Origin: Opitutaceae bacterium
GTDB taxonomy: Bacteria; Verrucomicrobiota; Verrucomicrobiia; Opitutales; Opitutaceae
Assembly (NCBI GenBank): GCA_005792355.1
Contig: SXSC01000065.1
Coordinates: 1-64,000, forward strand
DNA length: 64,000 nucleotides
Direction of reading: 5' to 3'
The first letter of the stretch is position 1. Every line of letters begins with the position of its first letter. Shown piece after piece: positions 8,138-17,683 of the stretch. Under the pieces are notes generated by a model, which ran no database searches, was not told where the DNA came from, and was given only the letters and a program-made list of their open reading frames with translations. The position numbers and the translations under genes were made by a program.

Positions 8138-8983
8138 TCAGCGAAGCGTCCGTTTGAGGAACTTGAGGCCCTTCACGGCGATGTCGTTTCGCCTCGGCTC
8201 AATCTTGCGCCAGATGGCGGCGGCGCGGGCGATGACCTTCACGTCGGTCGTGAACGACTCGATCACGACGTCGCCCTTGTAGCCGATCGACTTCAGCGCC
8301 CGGGCGATGGCCGGCCAGGCGATGTGGTCACCACCCGGAGTGCCGCGATCGCTGCCGCACGCGTGAAAATGGCCGAGGTGTTTGCCCGCCTTGCGAATCG
8401 ACGCGGCCTGATCCTTTTCCTCGATGTTCATATGGAATGTGTCGAGGTGCAACTTCACCGCCGGCGACCCGATGGCGCGCACGAGTTTCAGTCCCTGGTC
8501 GCAGGTGTTGAGAAAGTCGGTTTCGAAACGATTGAGCGGTTCGATGCAGATGTTCACGCCCTTGGCCTCGGCGTAAGCGGCGAGCACCTTCAGATTCTTC
8601 ACGACGAGGGCCCACTCGATCTTCTGCTGGGCGGGCTCGACGGCGTCGGCTTTGCCCACGACGGAATAGACCGGACCGATCAGCGAAGGGACGCCCATGA
8701 CGGCGGCCTGATCGATGAGAGCTTGGCAGTAGACCATCGCCGTCTGTTGGTCGGCATCGCTGCCGCGGAAATCGCGGCCGGGCCCCATGCACGCGCAGAC
8801 GCTGCCGATGGCGAGGCCGGCCTTGTCGGCGTCGGCCTTCACCTTGGCGGGATCAATGTGGGAGGGATCTTCGATCGGAAGCTCCACGGTGTCGAAGCCC
8901 CAACGCTTGAAGGTCTTGAACAGCCGAGTGTGCTTCGTCGTGAACGGTGAGGTGAAGAGGAACGAATTGATGCCAAGTCTCAT
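8138..8983 (-). CDS. Sugar phosphate isomerase/epimerase (D-tagatose/D-psicose 3-epimerase-like TIM barrel)
   Basis: The 281-residue length is typical of the family. The AP-endonuclease-2-type TIM barrel motifs are in order: MRLGINSFLF start, metal and catalytic Glu in CIEPLNRFE, metal Asp in LHLDTFHMN, His in FHACGSDRGTPG and the second catalytic Glu in VVIESF. Enzymes with this set epimerise ketoses at C3 or isomerise related sugars using Mn or Co. There is no signal peptide, so it is cytoplasmic. It is divergent from the TonB receptor at 9379, and the twin operators lie between them, which suggests shared sugar-responsive control. The precise substrate is unknown. Confidence 0.85.
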   Translation of the reverse strand: MRLGINSFLFTSPFTTKHTRLFKTFKRWGFDTVELPIEDPSHIDPAKVKADADKAGLAIGSVCACMGPGRDFRGSDADQQTAMVYCQALIDQAAVMGVPSLIGPVYSVVGKADAVEPAQQKIEWALVVKNLKVLAAYAEAKGVNICIEPLNRFETDFLNTCDQGLKLVRAIGSPAVKLHLDTFHMNIEEKDQAASIRKAGKHLGHFHACGSDRGTPGGDHIAWPAIARALKSIGYKGDVVIESFTTDVKVIARAAAIWRKIEPRRNDIAVKGLKFLKRTLR

Positions 8984-9156
8984 GGAGGAGCGATTTCTGG
9001 GTTGAGGTTGAAGGAGACACGCCGGTGGAGGACCGGGCGCCGACGCTCACGATGGGCCCGGCCGCGACGGGCGCAAGATCGCGTATTCCGGATCGGTCGC
9101 GAATTCCAGGACTCCCCGCGCGCCCTCCGGTCGCTCTTCGCCACCCCAAGCCGCTC

Positions 9157-9173
9157 GTCACGTATTACGTGAC
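9157..9173. promoter_or_regulatory. Palindromic operator site 1 (between epimerase and TonB receptor)
   Basis: GTCACGTATTACGTGAC is a perfect 8-1-8 palindrome with a further AA/TT-like flank. It sits in the divergent intergenic region about 206 bases upstream of the receptor start. It has the form of a dimeric HTH repressor site (GntR or LacI type). The regulator is not in the window. Confidence 0.65.
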
Positions 9174-9198
9174 AAAGACTCGGAGTGAAAAACCTTTT

Positions 9199-9215
9199 GT
9201 CACTTAATACGTGAC
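9199..9215. promoter_or_regulatory. Palindromic operator site 2
   Basis: GTCACTTAATACGTGAC keeps both outer half sites of site 1 (GTCAC/GTGAC), with two changes in the centre. It is 42 bases from site 1 centre to centre, four helical turns, so two bound dimers would face the same side of the DNA. Confidence 0.6.
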
Positions 9216-9378
9216 AAGAGAATTGGGGCGGATTCCGGGTGAGCGGGTGGGGCGGGAGAGGGCGGTCGGGTCGAGGGGAGCGATCGGTTGACGTTTGGGC
9301 GGGACGCACTCAGTTACTGATCCGCCTGTGTTCCCCGCCGGCTCACCCCAACCCGCGTTCCATGCCAAGATCCACACC

Positions 9379-12285
9379 ATGAAAATCGTCCACGCTTCCA
9401 CCGTACCGCCAGCACCGTTCCTGCGCGGCCCCCGAATCCTGATTGTTTTTCTCGCCGCCCTGCTGGGGGAGGGCGCGTTTGGCCAGTCCACCGGTGCCAT
9501 CACGGGCGTCGTGACGGACATGGCCTCCCGCGGCTATCTCGTGGGCGCCGAAGTGCGGGTGCTGGGCACGGACCTGGCCACGGCCACCGCGCGGGACGGC
9601 ACCTTCACCCTCGCCAATGTACCCGCCGGCAGCCAGACGCTCGAAGTGGGTTACGTCGGCCGGAAAACAAAAACTGTCCCGGTCGCCGTCCGCGCCGGGG
9701 CGGCGACGATGGCCCGGGTTGATCTCGCCGACAGTGACGTGATCATGCTCGAGGCGGTCACGGTGGAGTCGGTGCGCGAAGGTCAATCGCGGGCGATCAA
9801 CCAGCAGCGCACGAGCAACACGGTGATGAACGTCATCTCCTCCGATGCGATCGGCAACCTGCCTGACAACACCGTGGGCGAGGCGCTGGCACGGCTCGCG
9901 GGCGTGAGCGTGGTGTTCGACGGCCGCTCGGCGTTTGCGTCGATTCGCGGCGCGGAGGCCAAGCTCAACTCGGTGACGCTCGACGGTTCGCACCTCAGCT
10001 CGCCGGCGAACGACGGCATTTTCAGCACCAGTGGCACCGAGACGCGGGCCGTCGATCTTAACACGATTCCGTCGGACATGATCGGCAGCATCGAGGTCAT
10101 CAAGGCGTTGCCGGCGGACCGCGACGCGGATTCGTTTGGCGGACTCGTGAATCTCGTCACGCGCAGCGCGTTCGATCTTCCGGGTCGGAGCATCAACGGC
10201 CGGGCGGAGTATCGCTATAACAGTCTGCGCAAGGACGACGGCTACGCCTTCAACCTTAACTACAGCGATGTGGTGAATGCCGCCCGTACGTTCGGCATCA
10301 CCGCGACGGTCTCGGCCTCGAACGAGAAGTTCGGACAAAACGACTATGAAATCGCGTATTTCGACAAGGCCCTCGCTCCGGTGAACACGATTCCAGGCAT
10401 CACGAATCAGGGCATCTCCGAGTACGACCAGCGCTTCCGGCGCATCGGCAAGAAGAATCTCGGGGGCAACCTCAACTTCGATTATCGCCCGGGCGACACC
10501 TCCCAGTTTTTTCTCAAGTTGTTCCACAACGGCAGCGAGACCGACGCGACCCGCTGGCGCTTGCGGCAGCGCGGGTTTGCGACGCTGACGGCAACCTCCA
10601 CGGATCTGCGCGCCACCGGGGCTGAGGCCCGGATCACGCGGCGCCTCGACCAAGCGCTCAGCGAGCGCGACAACGACCGCGCGGCGGTCGGCGGCAAGAC
10701 GAAACTCCCGGCCGGCACCTTTAACTACGAGTTGAACTACGGCACGGCCAGCCTCGACGCGCGGGCGCGCCGCTACCAGTTCGAAACCGGATCGGCGGCG
10801 TTGCGCCGGACGATTGACTGGGTCGTCGATCGCAGTGATCCGATGTATCCGCGCGTGACGATGACGCAGCGCGCGACGGGGGAAAACGCCCTCTTTCGCT
10901 CGCAGGACATGAACCTCAACCAAGTGCGGTTTCATTACGTGAAAGGGAACGATGAGGACCTCGTGGCCAAGCTTGACTACGAGTTCGACCAGAAGATCGG
11001 CAACACGCCGGTGCAGTGGAGGACGGGCGTCAAGTTTCGAAGCAAGGACCGCAAACTCGACGGAGCGATTGACGACTATGCGCCGACTGGAACCGCGCCG
11101 ACGCAGAACTCCTTCGGGGTGGATTTCGAGCCGCGCAATGTCTTCGCGGGCCGCGTCGCGACGCTGGGACCGTATCCGTCGCTCAACGGCGTCTTCAGCG
11201 CCGTGGCGCAGAATCCGAACGCGTTCGCGTTTGTGCCGGGCGATGAAATCACGTTGCTTGCGATCTCCCGCTACAACGCGACCGAGAACATCTCCGCCGC
11301 CTTTGGCATGGGCACGGCGCAGTTCGGAAAATTGCAGGTGGTCGGCGGTCTGCGCTACGAGAAAACCAAGGTCGACTACACCTATCGGCCGGCGCCGGCG
11401 ACAACGGCGAACGGAGGTTCGTCCTACGGGAACGCTTTTCCGTCGGTGCTCCTGAACTATCGCTTCAACCGCAATCTCGTGCTCCGCGGGGCGTGGACCA
11501 ACACGATGTCGCGTCCGGATTACGGGGACTTGATTCCGTACGAGTCGTCGCTTGATCCCGAGGGGCTCCTCAATCTCGACAGCGGGGCGCTGGTGCGGGT
11601 TTACCGGGGCAACCCGAAATTGAAGGCGCAGAAATCGATGAATTTTGATACGTCGCTCGAGTGGTATTTCCAGCCGACCGGCATGCTGTCGGTCGCGGTG
11701 TTCCAAAAAGACATCAAGGACTTCATCTACAAGGGGGTTTCCCGCGAGGCGCGTCCGCCAATCGTGGTGGCGCTCTACCAGAACCTGAACGGCGGGAAGC
11801 AGGACATCACCGGCACCGAGCTGACGTGGGTGCAATCGCTCTCGATGCTGCCGGGTTTGCTTAACGGCTTTGGTTTCAGCGTCAACGCGACCTTCGTGCG
11901 CGGCGACTCGGAGTTCCCGACCCTCAATGTCACGACCGGTGCGACCGGCACGCGGACGGAGAACTTCGTGCCGTCGCAGCCGAAGCGGGTCTACAATGCG
12001 CAGGTTTATTGGGAGAAGTACGGTTTCACCGCGCGGGTCGCGCTGAACTACATCGACGAATTCGTGCGCGAGGTTGGCGGGCTCGCGGGCGCGGTGACCA
12101 ACAACGACGCGACGCGTTGGGATGCGCAAGTGTCGTATCGCGTGACGAAAAACTTCACGGTCTTCGTGGACGGCAAGAATCTCTCCCAGGAAAAGAAACG
12201 CTGGTATGACAACACTCCGAGCCGCCCCGAGGAACTCGAGTATTCCGGCTGGAACGGTTCCGCCGGCGTGCGGTTTCGGTTTTAG
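9379..12285 (+). CDS. TonB-dependent receptor with carboxypeptidase-regulatory-like domain
   Basis: I start this at the ATG at 9379 (968 residues), because it gives a proper signal peptide (ILIVFLAALLGEGAFGQ); the track start at 9295 adds 28 unlikely residues. After the signal comes a CarboxypepD_reg-like domain at about 33-115 (TGAITGVVTDMASRGYLVGAEVRV). The plug is at about 135-260 (NTVMNVISSDAIGNLPDNTVGEALARLAGVSV) and a 22-stranded barrel follows, ending GSAGVRFRF with the terminal Phe expected for Bam. It resembles the TIGR01782-like xylan/sugar receptors (YNATENISAAFGMG, NLVLRGAWTNTMSRPDY). Its substrate is probably an oligosaccharide, under control of the two operators upstream. Confidence 0.9.
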   Translation: MKIVHASTVPPAPFLRGPRILIVFLAALLGEGAFGQSTGAITGVVTDMASRGYLVGAEVRVLGTDLATATARDGTFTLANVPAGSQTLEVGYVGRKTKTVPVAVRAGAATMARVDLADSDVIMLEAVTVESVREGQSRAINQQRTSNTVMNVISSDAIGNLPDNTVGEALARLAGVSVVFDGRSAFASIRGAEAKLNSVTLDGSHLSSPANDGIFSTSGTETRAVDLNTIPSDMIGSIEVIKALPADRDADSFGGLVNLVTRSAFDLPGRSINGRAEYRYNSLRKDDGYAFNLNYSDVVNAARTFGITATVSASNEKFGQNDYEIAYFDKALAPVNTIPGITNQGISEYDQRFRRIGKKNLGGNLNFDYRPGDTSQFFLKLFHNGSETDATRWRLRQRGFATLTATSTDLRATGAEARITRRLDQALSERDNDRAAVGGKTKLPAGTFNYELNYGTASLDARARRYQFETGSAALRRTIDWVVDRSDPMYPRVTMTQRATGENALFRSQDMNLNQVRFHYVKGNDEDLVAKLDYEFDQKIGNTPVQWRTGVKFRSKDRKLDGAIDDYAPTGTAPTQNSFGVDFEPRNVFAGRVATLGPYPSLNGVFSAVAQNPNAFAFVPGDEITLLAISRYNATENISAAFGMGTAQFGKLQVVGGLRYEKTKVDYTYRPAPATTANGGSSYGNAFPSVLLNYRFNRNLVLRGAWTNTMSRPDYGDLIPYESSLDPEGLLNLDSGALVRVYRGNPKLKAQKSMNFDTSLEWYFQPTGMLSVAVFQKDIKDFIYKGVSREARPPIVVALYQNLNGGKQDITGTELTWVQSLSMLPGLLNGFGFSVNATFVRGDSEFPTLNVTTGATGTRTENFVPSQPKRVYNAQVYWEKYGFTARVALNYIDEFVREVGGLAGAVTNNDATRWDAQVSYRVTKNFTVFVDGKNLSQEKKRWYDNTPSRPEELEYSGWNGSAGVRFRF

Positions 12286-12309
12286 TATTACGATGAAAGA
12301 AGGCCCACT

Positions 12310-12326
12310 TTCGGAGGGCGCCGCTT
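12310..12326 (+). repeat. Dispersed repeat family H, single arm
   Basis: TTCGGAGGGCGCCGCTT matches the arms of the inverted pair at 22387-22460. It lies in the 68-base gap between the receptor and the next gene. Confidence 0.6.
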
Positions 12327-12353
12327 GCTGTTACCCCTGATACGGATCTCATC

Positions 12354-14504
12354 ATGAACCCGGGTAGCGGGAGGCCTCCCGCGGCTGCGACGAAGCCCAT
12401 GTCGCGTTGGAGCATATTCCGCTGGCGCCCGCTGATCGCCTTCCTCGCGGCCGTGCTGGGAAGTACTCGCGTGCTGCCCGCGGCCGAATCCGCCCAGGCG
12501 CTCATCACCGCCGCCGGCGACGCGGCTGAGGAAAGCGAGCGGCTGGCGCACCTGCGCCGGCTCACGGAGCGCGGGGCCGCCCTGCTCGATGCGCCGACGC
12601 GGGCCGAGTTGGCGGCGCTGCTGCCGGTCGTGGCGGCGTGGGTCGAGGGGCGGGCGGACGCGGCGGGTGAAATCGCGCGCGCGGAAGGGGAGGCGCACCG
12701 CTACCTGCATCGCTTCTTCAACAACGCCACGCGTCCCTTTGAGCCGGCTTTTCCCGTGCCGCCGCGCACCGAGTCGGCGCTGTATCCGCTCTGGGCGTTT
12801 TATCGGGCGCGGTTTCTCACCTGGTTCATGTTTGAGCACTCGGAAGTGCTGGCCGTGCCGGAGAAGAAGCGGGCGTTCACCGCCGAGGCCGAGCGTTGCT
12901 TTGATCGCGCGCGAGCGGCGTTCCCGAAAAACCCGGTTTTGCGCAGCTATGGCGGTGAAAACGTGCCGGCGCCGGATTTGTCGGCGTGGGACGAGCGCGC
13001 GCCGCCGTGGGCCAATCACCAGCGCCGTGCGTTGGAACAATTGCACGCCATCATCCGCTGGTGGATCGCGGAGCGTCAGCTCGGGAACGGGGAGTTCGGT
13101 GGCAACTGGGGCGACGATGTGGAGATGTGGCGCTGGTGGGCGGCCGTCCTGATTGGCTTCGACGATCCGATCGTGACCGGGGCGCAGGAACGGCTGGCCC
13201 GCGGCAACCTGGCGCGACGCGGGATGGCTGGCGGCTATACGAGCCAGCTCACCGATGTCGAGCACACCGCCGAGGAGACCGCCGACACGCTGACGCCGAT
13301 GCTGCATGCCGCGGGCGATGATCCGTCGTGGACTCCGCGGGTCCGCCGGCTGATTGAACTCGCCGACCGAGTGTGGTGGGGGGCAAACGCGCGGGGCGAA
13401 CTGCAATTCAAACACATCGATTTCAACCACGAGCAACTCGGCCCGGATGCCGGGCGCGCCTACGACACGGGCTATCACGTGCGGGTCATGCAGCCGGCGC
13501 TCCTGCTCTGGCAACGCACGGGAGACGCCGCGCTTGGCGCGTCCCTCACGCGCTGGCTGCGCACGTGGGCGGTGGCTGCCCTCGGCACCGACCGGGGCAA
13601 GCCGAAGGGAATCGTGCCCGCGGCACTGGAGTGGCCGTCGGGTCGAGTTGGCAGCGTCGGGCGCGGCTGGATCGGCCCGCACCTCCGGGAGGACCCAATG
13701 CAGGTTTTGTATTCCTGGCCCGGCCAGCCGGTGTCCGCGATGACCGCGGCATTGTTGCAGGCGCACGTGCGGACGAACGAGGCCGTGTTTCTCGAGCCGC
13801 TGCTGCGCATGGCCGGTTTGCGACGCGCCCATCTCGCCGCTGGGAACCAAGACGGGCCGCTGGGCAGCGAGGCGTGGGCCGCCCACCGTCTGCCGGAGAT
13901 CATCCACGACGCGCTGGGCAAGTGGCGGCAATGGTCGGGCGACACAAAGTTTGACGATCTCCTGGGAAAAGACGCCGGCGGTTATCTGCGCTACTTGATT
14001 ACCCGCGACACTGTGGCGCTCACGCAGGAAATCGGCGCCACCGCGCGGTCATTGAGTGTGAACTGGCCGTTGTTCACTTCGGAAGTGCGCTACACGGATC
14101 GCGTGCTGTCGTTTCCGCAGGCGTGGCCGCGGGCCAAGGCGAGCGGATTGGGGCGGGTCGATGCCCGTCTCCTCTACTCCACGGTCACCGGCGATCCGGG
14201 TTCGGTGGAAAATTTTCCGCTGAACGGCGCGAGATGGCATACGATGCCGCGCGAAATCGCGGTGCTGGTGGCGGAGAATCGACGCGAGCGTTTTGCCGCC
14301 GAGCTGTTCCATTTCGGCGCGCAGGAGCGGATGCTGGCGGTGACGCTGCACACGCTCGAACCGGGGCGATATGGGTGGACGCTCACGTCGGACGACGGAC
14401 GGGAACTGGCCGGCGGGGACCTGACGATGGCGGTGGACGCGCGTCGCATGGAGCTGACGCTGCCGGCGCGCGAGCTCTGCCGGTTGGCCGTGGTGCGGCG
14501 GTAA
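12354..14504 (+). CDS. Exported protein of unknown family, possible alpha/alpha-toroid enzyme
   Basis: This is a 716-residue protein with a hydrophobic export signal (WRPLIAFLAAVLGSTRVLPA). An in-frame ATG at 12399 would give a cleaner signal peptide, so the start is uncertain. The body is rich in Trp/His/Arg helices with motifs such as EFGGNWGDDVEMWRWW and HIDFNHEQLGPDAGRAYDTGYH. This is reminiscent of six-hairpin glycosidases and heparinase-like toroids, ending in a short beta-rich domain (GRYGWTLTSDDGRELAGGD). I do not recognise the family. The next gene starts one base after its stop, so the two form an operon with the flavoprotein. Confidence 0.7.
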   Translation: MNPGSGRPPAAATKPMSRWSIFRWRPLIAFLAAVLGSTRVLPAAESAQALITAAGDAAEESERLAHLRRLTERGAALLDAPTRAELAALLPVVAAWVEGRADAAGEIARAEGEAHRYLHRFFNNATRPFEPAFPVPPRTESALYPLWAFYRARFLTWFMFEHSEVLAVPEKKRAFTAEAERCFDRARAAFPKNPVLRSYGGENVPAPDLSAWDERAPPWANHQRRALEQLHAIIRWWIAERQLGNGEFGGNWGDDVEMWRWWAAVLIGFDDPIVTGAQERLARGNLARRGMAGGYTSQLTDVEHTAEETADTLTPMLHAAGDDPSWTPRVRRLIELADRVWWGANARGELQFKHIDFNHEQLGPDAGRAYDTGYHVRVMQPALLLWQRTGDAALGASLTRWLRTWAVAALGTDRGKPKGIVPAALEWPSGRVGSVGRGWIGPHLREDPMQVLYSWPGQPVSAMTAALLQAHVRTNEAVFLEPLLRMAGLRRAHLAAGNQDGPLGSEAWAAHRLPEIIHDALGKWRQWSGDTKFDDLLGKDAGGYLRYLITRDTVALTQEIGATARSLSVNWPLFTSEVRYTDRVLSFPQAWPRAKASGLGRVDARLLYSTVTGDPGSVENFPLNGARWHTMPREIAVLVAENRRERFAAELFHFGAQERMLAVTLHTLEPGRYGWTLTSDDGRELAGGDLTMAVDARRMELTLPARELCRLAVVRR

Positions 14505-14505
14505 A

Positions 14506-16107
14506 ATGCAGCAGTACGACGTCATTTTCCTCGGCACCGGCCACAACGCGCTCGTCGCGCAGGCGTACCTGGCGCGTTCCGGCCTGCGAACGCTGGCACT
14601 TGATCGGGCGGCGGAGCCCGGCGGCGGCCTGTGCACGATGGAAAATCCGCGGTGGCCGGGTTTCACCCACCATCCGCATTCGTTCTTCCACCGCGCGATT
14701 TCCCGGATGCCGTGGTTTCGCGACCTCGAGCTGGAGCGCCACGGCGTGCGTTATCTCCAGCCGGAACTGAACGTCGCGATGCTCCGGCGAGACGGTCGCG
14801 CCCTCGAGTGGTGGACGGAGCTCGAGCGGACCGTGGCGTCCTTTGCGGAGTTCTCGCGCCGAGACGCCGAGGCGCTGCGGCGCTGGACGGAAGAGTTCCG
14901 GCCCATCGTCGAACACATCCTGGTGCCCGAGGCGCAATCGCCGCCGTTGGAACCCAACCGTCGCCGCGAACTGCTGGCCCGGAGCAAACTTGGCCGCCGT
15001 TTGCTGGAAGTATCGGCGTGGTCGCCGTTGGAGTTTGTCACGCGCGAGTTCGAGCACGATGCGGTGCGGGCCGGACTGCTTTTTTTCAACGGCCTGCGCG
15101 AAGTCGATCTGCGGCAGCCGGGATTCGGGCACGCCATCCCGGCGTTGCTCGCGTCGCCGGCGAAGGCGCAGATGTGCGTGGGCGGGGCGGGCAACCTCGC
15201 GCGCGGCTTGGTGCGCGACATCACGGAACACGGCGGGGCGATGCGGTGTGGCGTGGAGCTGCGCCGCCTGGTGATGCGGCGGGGCCGGGTGGCGGGCGTG
15301 GAGTTGACGACGGGCGAGGTGCTGGCGGCCAGCGTGCTGGTTTCCGGCTTGAATCCGCAACAAACCTTTCTGGAGTTGCTGCCGCCCGACGTACTGCCGG
15401 CGGAAATACGGGCGCGCGCGGAGGAGTTTTCCTACAATCTGCTCGCGCCGCTGTTCGCGTTGAACGTCGCCCTCGACGAGCCGCCGCGCTGGCGCGCAGC
15501 GGAGCGCCAGCCGGAGCTGGCGCGGGCCTTCATGTTCATCGTGGGGTTGGAGCGCTTCGGCCAGTTTCACGAAATCGTCGCGGCGCACGAGCGCGGGGAA
15601 ATTCCGCCCCCGGTGGCGTGGGGAGCCTGTCCGACGCTCTTTGACCCGACGCAGGCGCCGCCGGGGCGGCACACGGCGTTTCTGTGGGAGAAATTGCCGT
15701 ATGCCCTGCGCGGCGCGGCGGCCAGGTGGGACGCGGAGCGCGAGGCGCACGGCGGGCGGCTGCTGGCGCATTGGACGGAGTTCGCGCCGAATCTCCGGGG
15801 CGCGGTGCTCGACACCTTCGTGCGTTCGCCGCTGGATACCGAGCGCACGCTGCCCAATATGCGCGGCGGGGATCTGCTGGTTGGATCGTTTGCCAACGGG
15901 CAGGTGGGCTGGAACCGGCCGTTTGCGGGGGCGGGCACGTATCGAACGCCAGTGCCCGGGCTATACCTCTGCGGCGGGTCGACGCATCCGGGAGGGAACG
16001 TCACCGGCCTCTGCGGCTACAACGCCGCGCGGGTGGTTGCGGTGGACGCCGGGAAGAGGATCTGGTGGAGCCCGCCCGACATCGAGGGGTTGCTGGCGCG
16101 GTTGTAG
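14506..16107 (+). CDS. FAD-dependent oxidoreductase, phytoene-desaturase/PYROXD2-like
   Basis: The 533 residues begin with a Rossmann dinucleotide motif (VIFLGTGHNALVAQAYLARSG) and the PGGGLCTMENPRWPGF segment. They end with the desaturase-family FAD motif (GLYLCGGSTHPGGNVTGLCGYNAARVV). This layout is typical of the amine-oxidase/phytoene-dehydrogenase superfamily, and the closest type I know is PYROXD2. There is no signal peptide. It is separated from the upstream exported protein by one base, so the two are co-expressed, but the substrate cannot be read from the sequence. The gene ends nine bases from the convergent esterase. Confidence 0.85.
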   Translation: MQQYDVIFLGTGHNALVAQAYLARSGLRTLALDRAAEPGGGLCTMENPRWPGFTHHPHSFFHRAISRMPWFRDLELERHGVRYLQPELNVAMLRRDGRALEWWTELERTVASFAEFSRRDAEALRRWTEEFRPIVEHILVPEAQSPPLEPNRRRELLARSKLGRRLLEVSAWSPLEFVTREFEHDAVRAGLLFFNGLREVDLRQPGFGHAIPALLASPAKAQMCVGGAGNLARGLVRDITEHGGAMRCGVELRRLVMRRGRVAGVELTTGEVLAASVLVSGLNPQQTFLELLPPDVLPAEIRARAEEFSYNLLAPLFALNVALDEPPRWRAAERQPELARAFMFIVGLERFGQFHEIVAAHERGEIPPPVAWGACPTLFDPTQAPPGRHTAFLWEKLPYALRGAAARWDAEREAHGGRLLAHWTEFAPNLRGAVLDTFVRSPLDTERTLPNMRGGDLLVGSFANGQVGWNRPFAGAGTYRTPVPGLYLCGGSTHPGGNVTGLCGYNAARVVAVDAGKRIWWSPPDIEGLLARL

Positions 16108-16116
16108 CGCGACGGA

Positions 16117-17439
16117 CTACTTCATCGCCGCAAAGTGGCGCTTGACGGCGGCGCGCATGGCGGCGCTGGCGGCCGGGGTGTTGGTGTGTCCGGCGGCGAT
16201 GTCGTGGAAGATCTCTTTCCGGGAGCGCAGTGCGTTGTAGGCGGCGAAGACGCTCGAGGGCGGGCAGGTGGTGTCGATGAAGCCGACGGTGAAAAATCCC
16301 GGCGCCTTCGTCTGGGCCGCGAAGTTCACGGCGTCGTAGTACCGGATCGCGTTTACCACCTGCGGCGATGGCGATTTCTCCGCGGTGGCGATGAACTTTG
16401 GCCAGCCCGAAACCCGGCCGGCGAGAAATCCCGTGTGATCGCACATGGCGGGAACGCCGGCCGCGAGGAAGGAGACGCGCGGGTCGAGACCCGCGGCGGC
16501 GATGGCCTGGGCGCCGCCCTGGCTGGAGCCGAAAACCACGAGAGTGCGGCCGTCCCATTCAGGTTGTCCGGCCAAAAAATCGATCGCGCGGACCAGACGG
16601 AGAAACATGCCGAGGAAGTAAACCGTGTCGCGCGAATCGCGGCCGGCGCTGCGGTAGTTCTTGAGGTCGCCGTTGGCCAGGGCGTCGTAATAGGACTGAT
16701 CTTTTCCGTTCGGCAGACCGTGGGCATTGAGATCAAGCGCCAGGGCGCCGTCACGCGCCCAGCCGGCCGCGCCGCTCAGGCTGGCACTCCGCACGCCGGC
16801 ACCGTGCACCGTGAGGATGGCCGGCAGACTGCGCACCTTGGCCGCGGCCGGCCGGGCGAAGTAGCCGGAGACCGGTGCACCCACGCAGTCGGCCTGCAAA
16901 TCAAAGGCCTCCACTTTCGGAACCGGCGACTTTACGGGAGTGAGCCGGGCGTGGACCGGCACGGTGGCGAGCTGTTTTTTCTTGCCGTCCCAGAATGCGC
17001 GAAAATCAGCCGGCGGCGGCTGGCTGGGCTTGATTTCGAGCGGGGAAACCGCGGCGCCGGCGAGCGCGGTGACTTTCTTGCCGTCCACCAGATAGGTGGC
17101 CCGGCACTGCAAGAATCCGGGTTCATCGAGGCTGCCCGTGACGACAACCTTGCCCTGGTCGACCTGGGATCGACCGCTGCGCAGGGGAGGCAGACCATCC
17201 TTGGTCAGAGCCCAGTCGATTTCGCCGGAGGTCACCGGCTGGCCGTTCTGCTCGAGGCGGATGGTGAACGCAATCGTCTCGCCGCGTTGGTAAACGGCGC
17301 TGGGTCGGTCAACCGACGCCGTGAGGGGATCGGGCGGCTGCGGAACTTTGGTTTTCTTTTCGGCGGCCCACGCGGGGCCGGATACTGGAAGTGCGAGGGC
17401 GCCGATGAGGGCCGCGAGGAGGAGGACGGACAGTTTCAT
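16117..17439 (-). CDS. Exported acetyl xylan esterase-like hydrolase (CE7/AXE1 type)
   Basis: The 440 residues start with a signal peptide (LLLAALIGALALPVSGPAWAA). An N-terminal beta-sandwich follows at about 35-135 (PSAVYQRGETIAFTIRLEQNG). The catalytic alpha/beta hydrolase domain has the nucleophile in GSSQGG (Ser306), the acid in FIDTTCPP and the His in AGHTNTP, which is the CE7 triad context. CE7 enzymes remove acetyl groups from xylo-oligosaccharides and cephalosporin-like esters. The extra N-terminal domain is common in Bacteroidetes and Verrucomicrobia homologues. It fits the glycan-degrading theme of the window, though acetyl specificity is inferred. Confidence 0.85.
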   Translation of the reverse strand: MKLSVLLLAALIGALALPVSGPAWAAEKKTKVPQPPDPLTASVDRPSAVYQRGETIAFTIRLEQNGQPVTSGEIDWALTKDGLPPLRSGRSQVDQGKVVVTGSLDEPGFLQCRATYLVDGKKVTALAGAAVSPLEIKPSQPPPADFRAFWDGKKKQLATVPVHARLTPVKSPVPKVEAFDLQADCVGAPVSGYFARPAAAKVRSLPAILTVHGAGVRSASLSGAAGWARDGALALDLNAHGLPNGKDQSYYDALANGDLKNYRSAGRDSRDTVYFLGMFLRLVRAIDFLAGQPEWDGRTLVVFGSSQGGAQAIAAAGLDPRVSFLAAGVPAMCDHTGFLAGRVSGWPKFIATAEKSPSPQVVNAIRYYDAVNFAAQTKAPGFFTVGFIDTTCPPSSVFAAYNALRSRKEIFHDIAAGHTNTPAASAAMRAAVKRHFAAMK

Positions 17440-17579
17440 GGCAGTACCTCAGAATGGCGGAACGTGGTCGCGGCACGCGAGAAAACTGTGGGGAAGAGGT
17501 CGAACGGGCCGACTCCGTCGGCTGATGGTGGCGCGGTGCGATGGAGTGCGGGTGCCCTCACGCGCCGTTCGAAGGATGG

Positions 17580-17611
17580 CGGGGTTCCACCTTCGCCAAG
17601 CCTTCGGCGGA
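17580..17611 (+). repeat. Dispersed repeat family B, copy 2
   Basis: It contains the 27 bases identical to 7497-7523. Over 32 bases it matches the reverse complement of 37099-37130 (inside dnaE2) with three mismatches. It is located between the CE7-like esterase and the DUF1501 gene, in a 244-base gap with no other feature. Confidence 0.85.
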
Positions 17612-17683
17612 TACGGGGGTACCCCGCCTCGATCAATTCGGTGACAAAGGGAAAAACCGAAAAGGCGAACCCGCGCGTGTGTC

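Larger units (their letters stand above)
8984..9378. other. Divergent intergenic region carrying the twin operators
   Basis: The gap is 395 bases between the epimerase and receptor start codons. Apart from the two palindromes at 9157 and 9199 I see no gene. The track ORF that begins at 9295 is only an in-frame upstream extension of the receptor. Confidence 0.6.

Noticed and set aside
9343-12129. 928-codon minus-strand ORF opposite the second TonB receptor
   Set aside because: It is a shadow of the receptor codons with no motif or sensible start.
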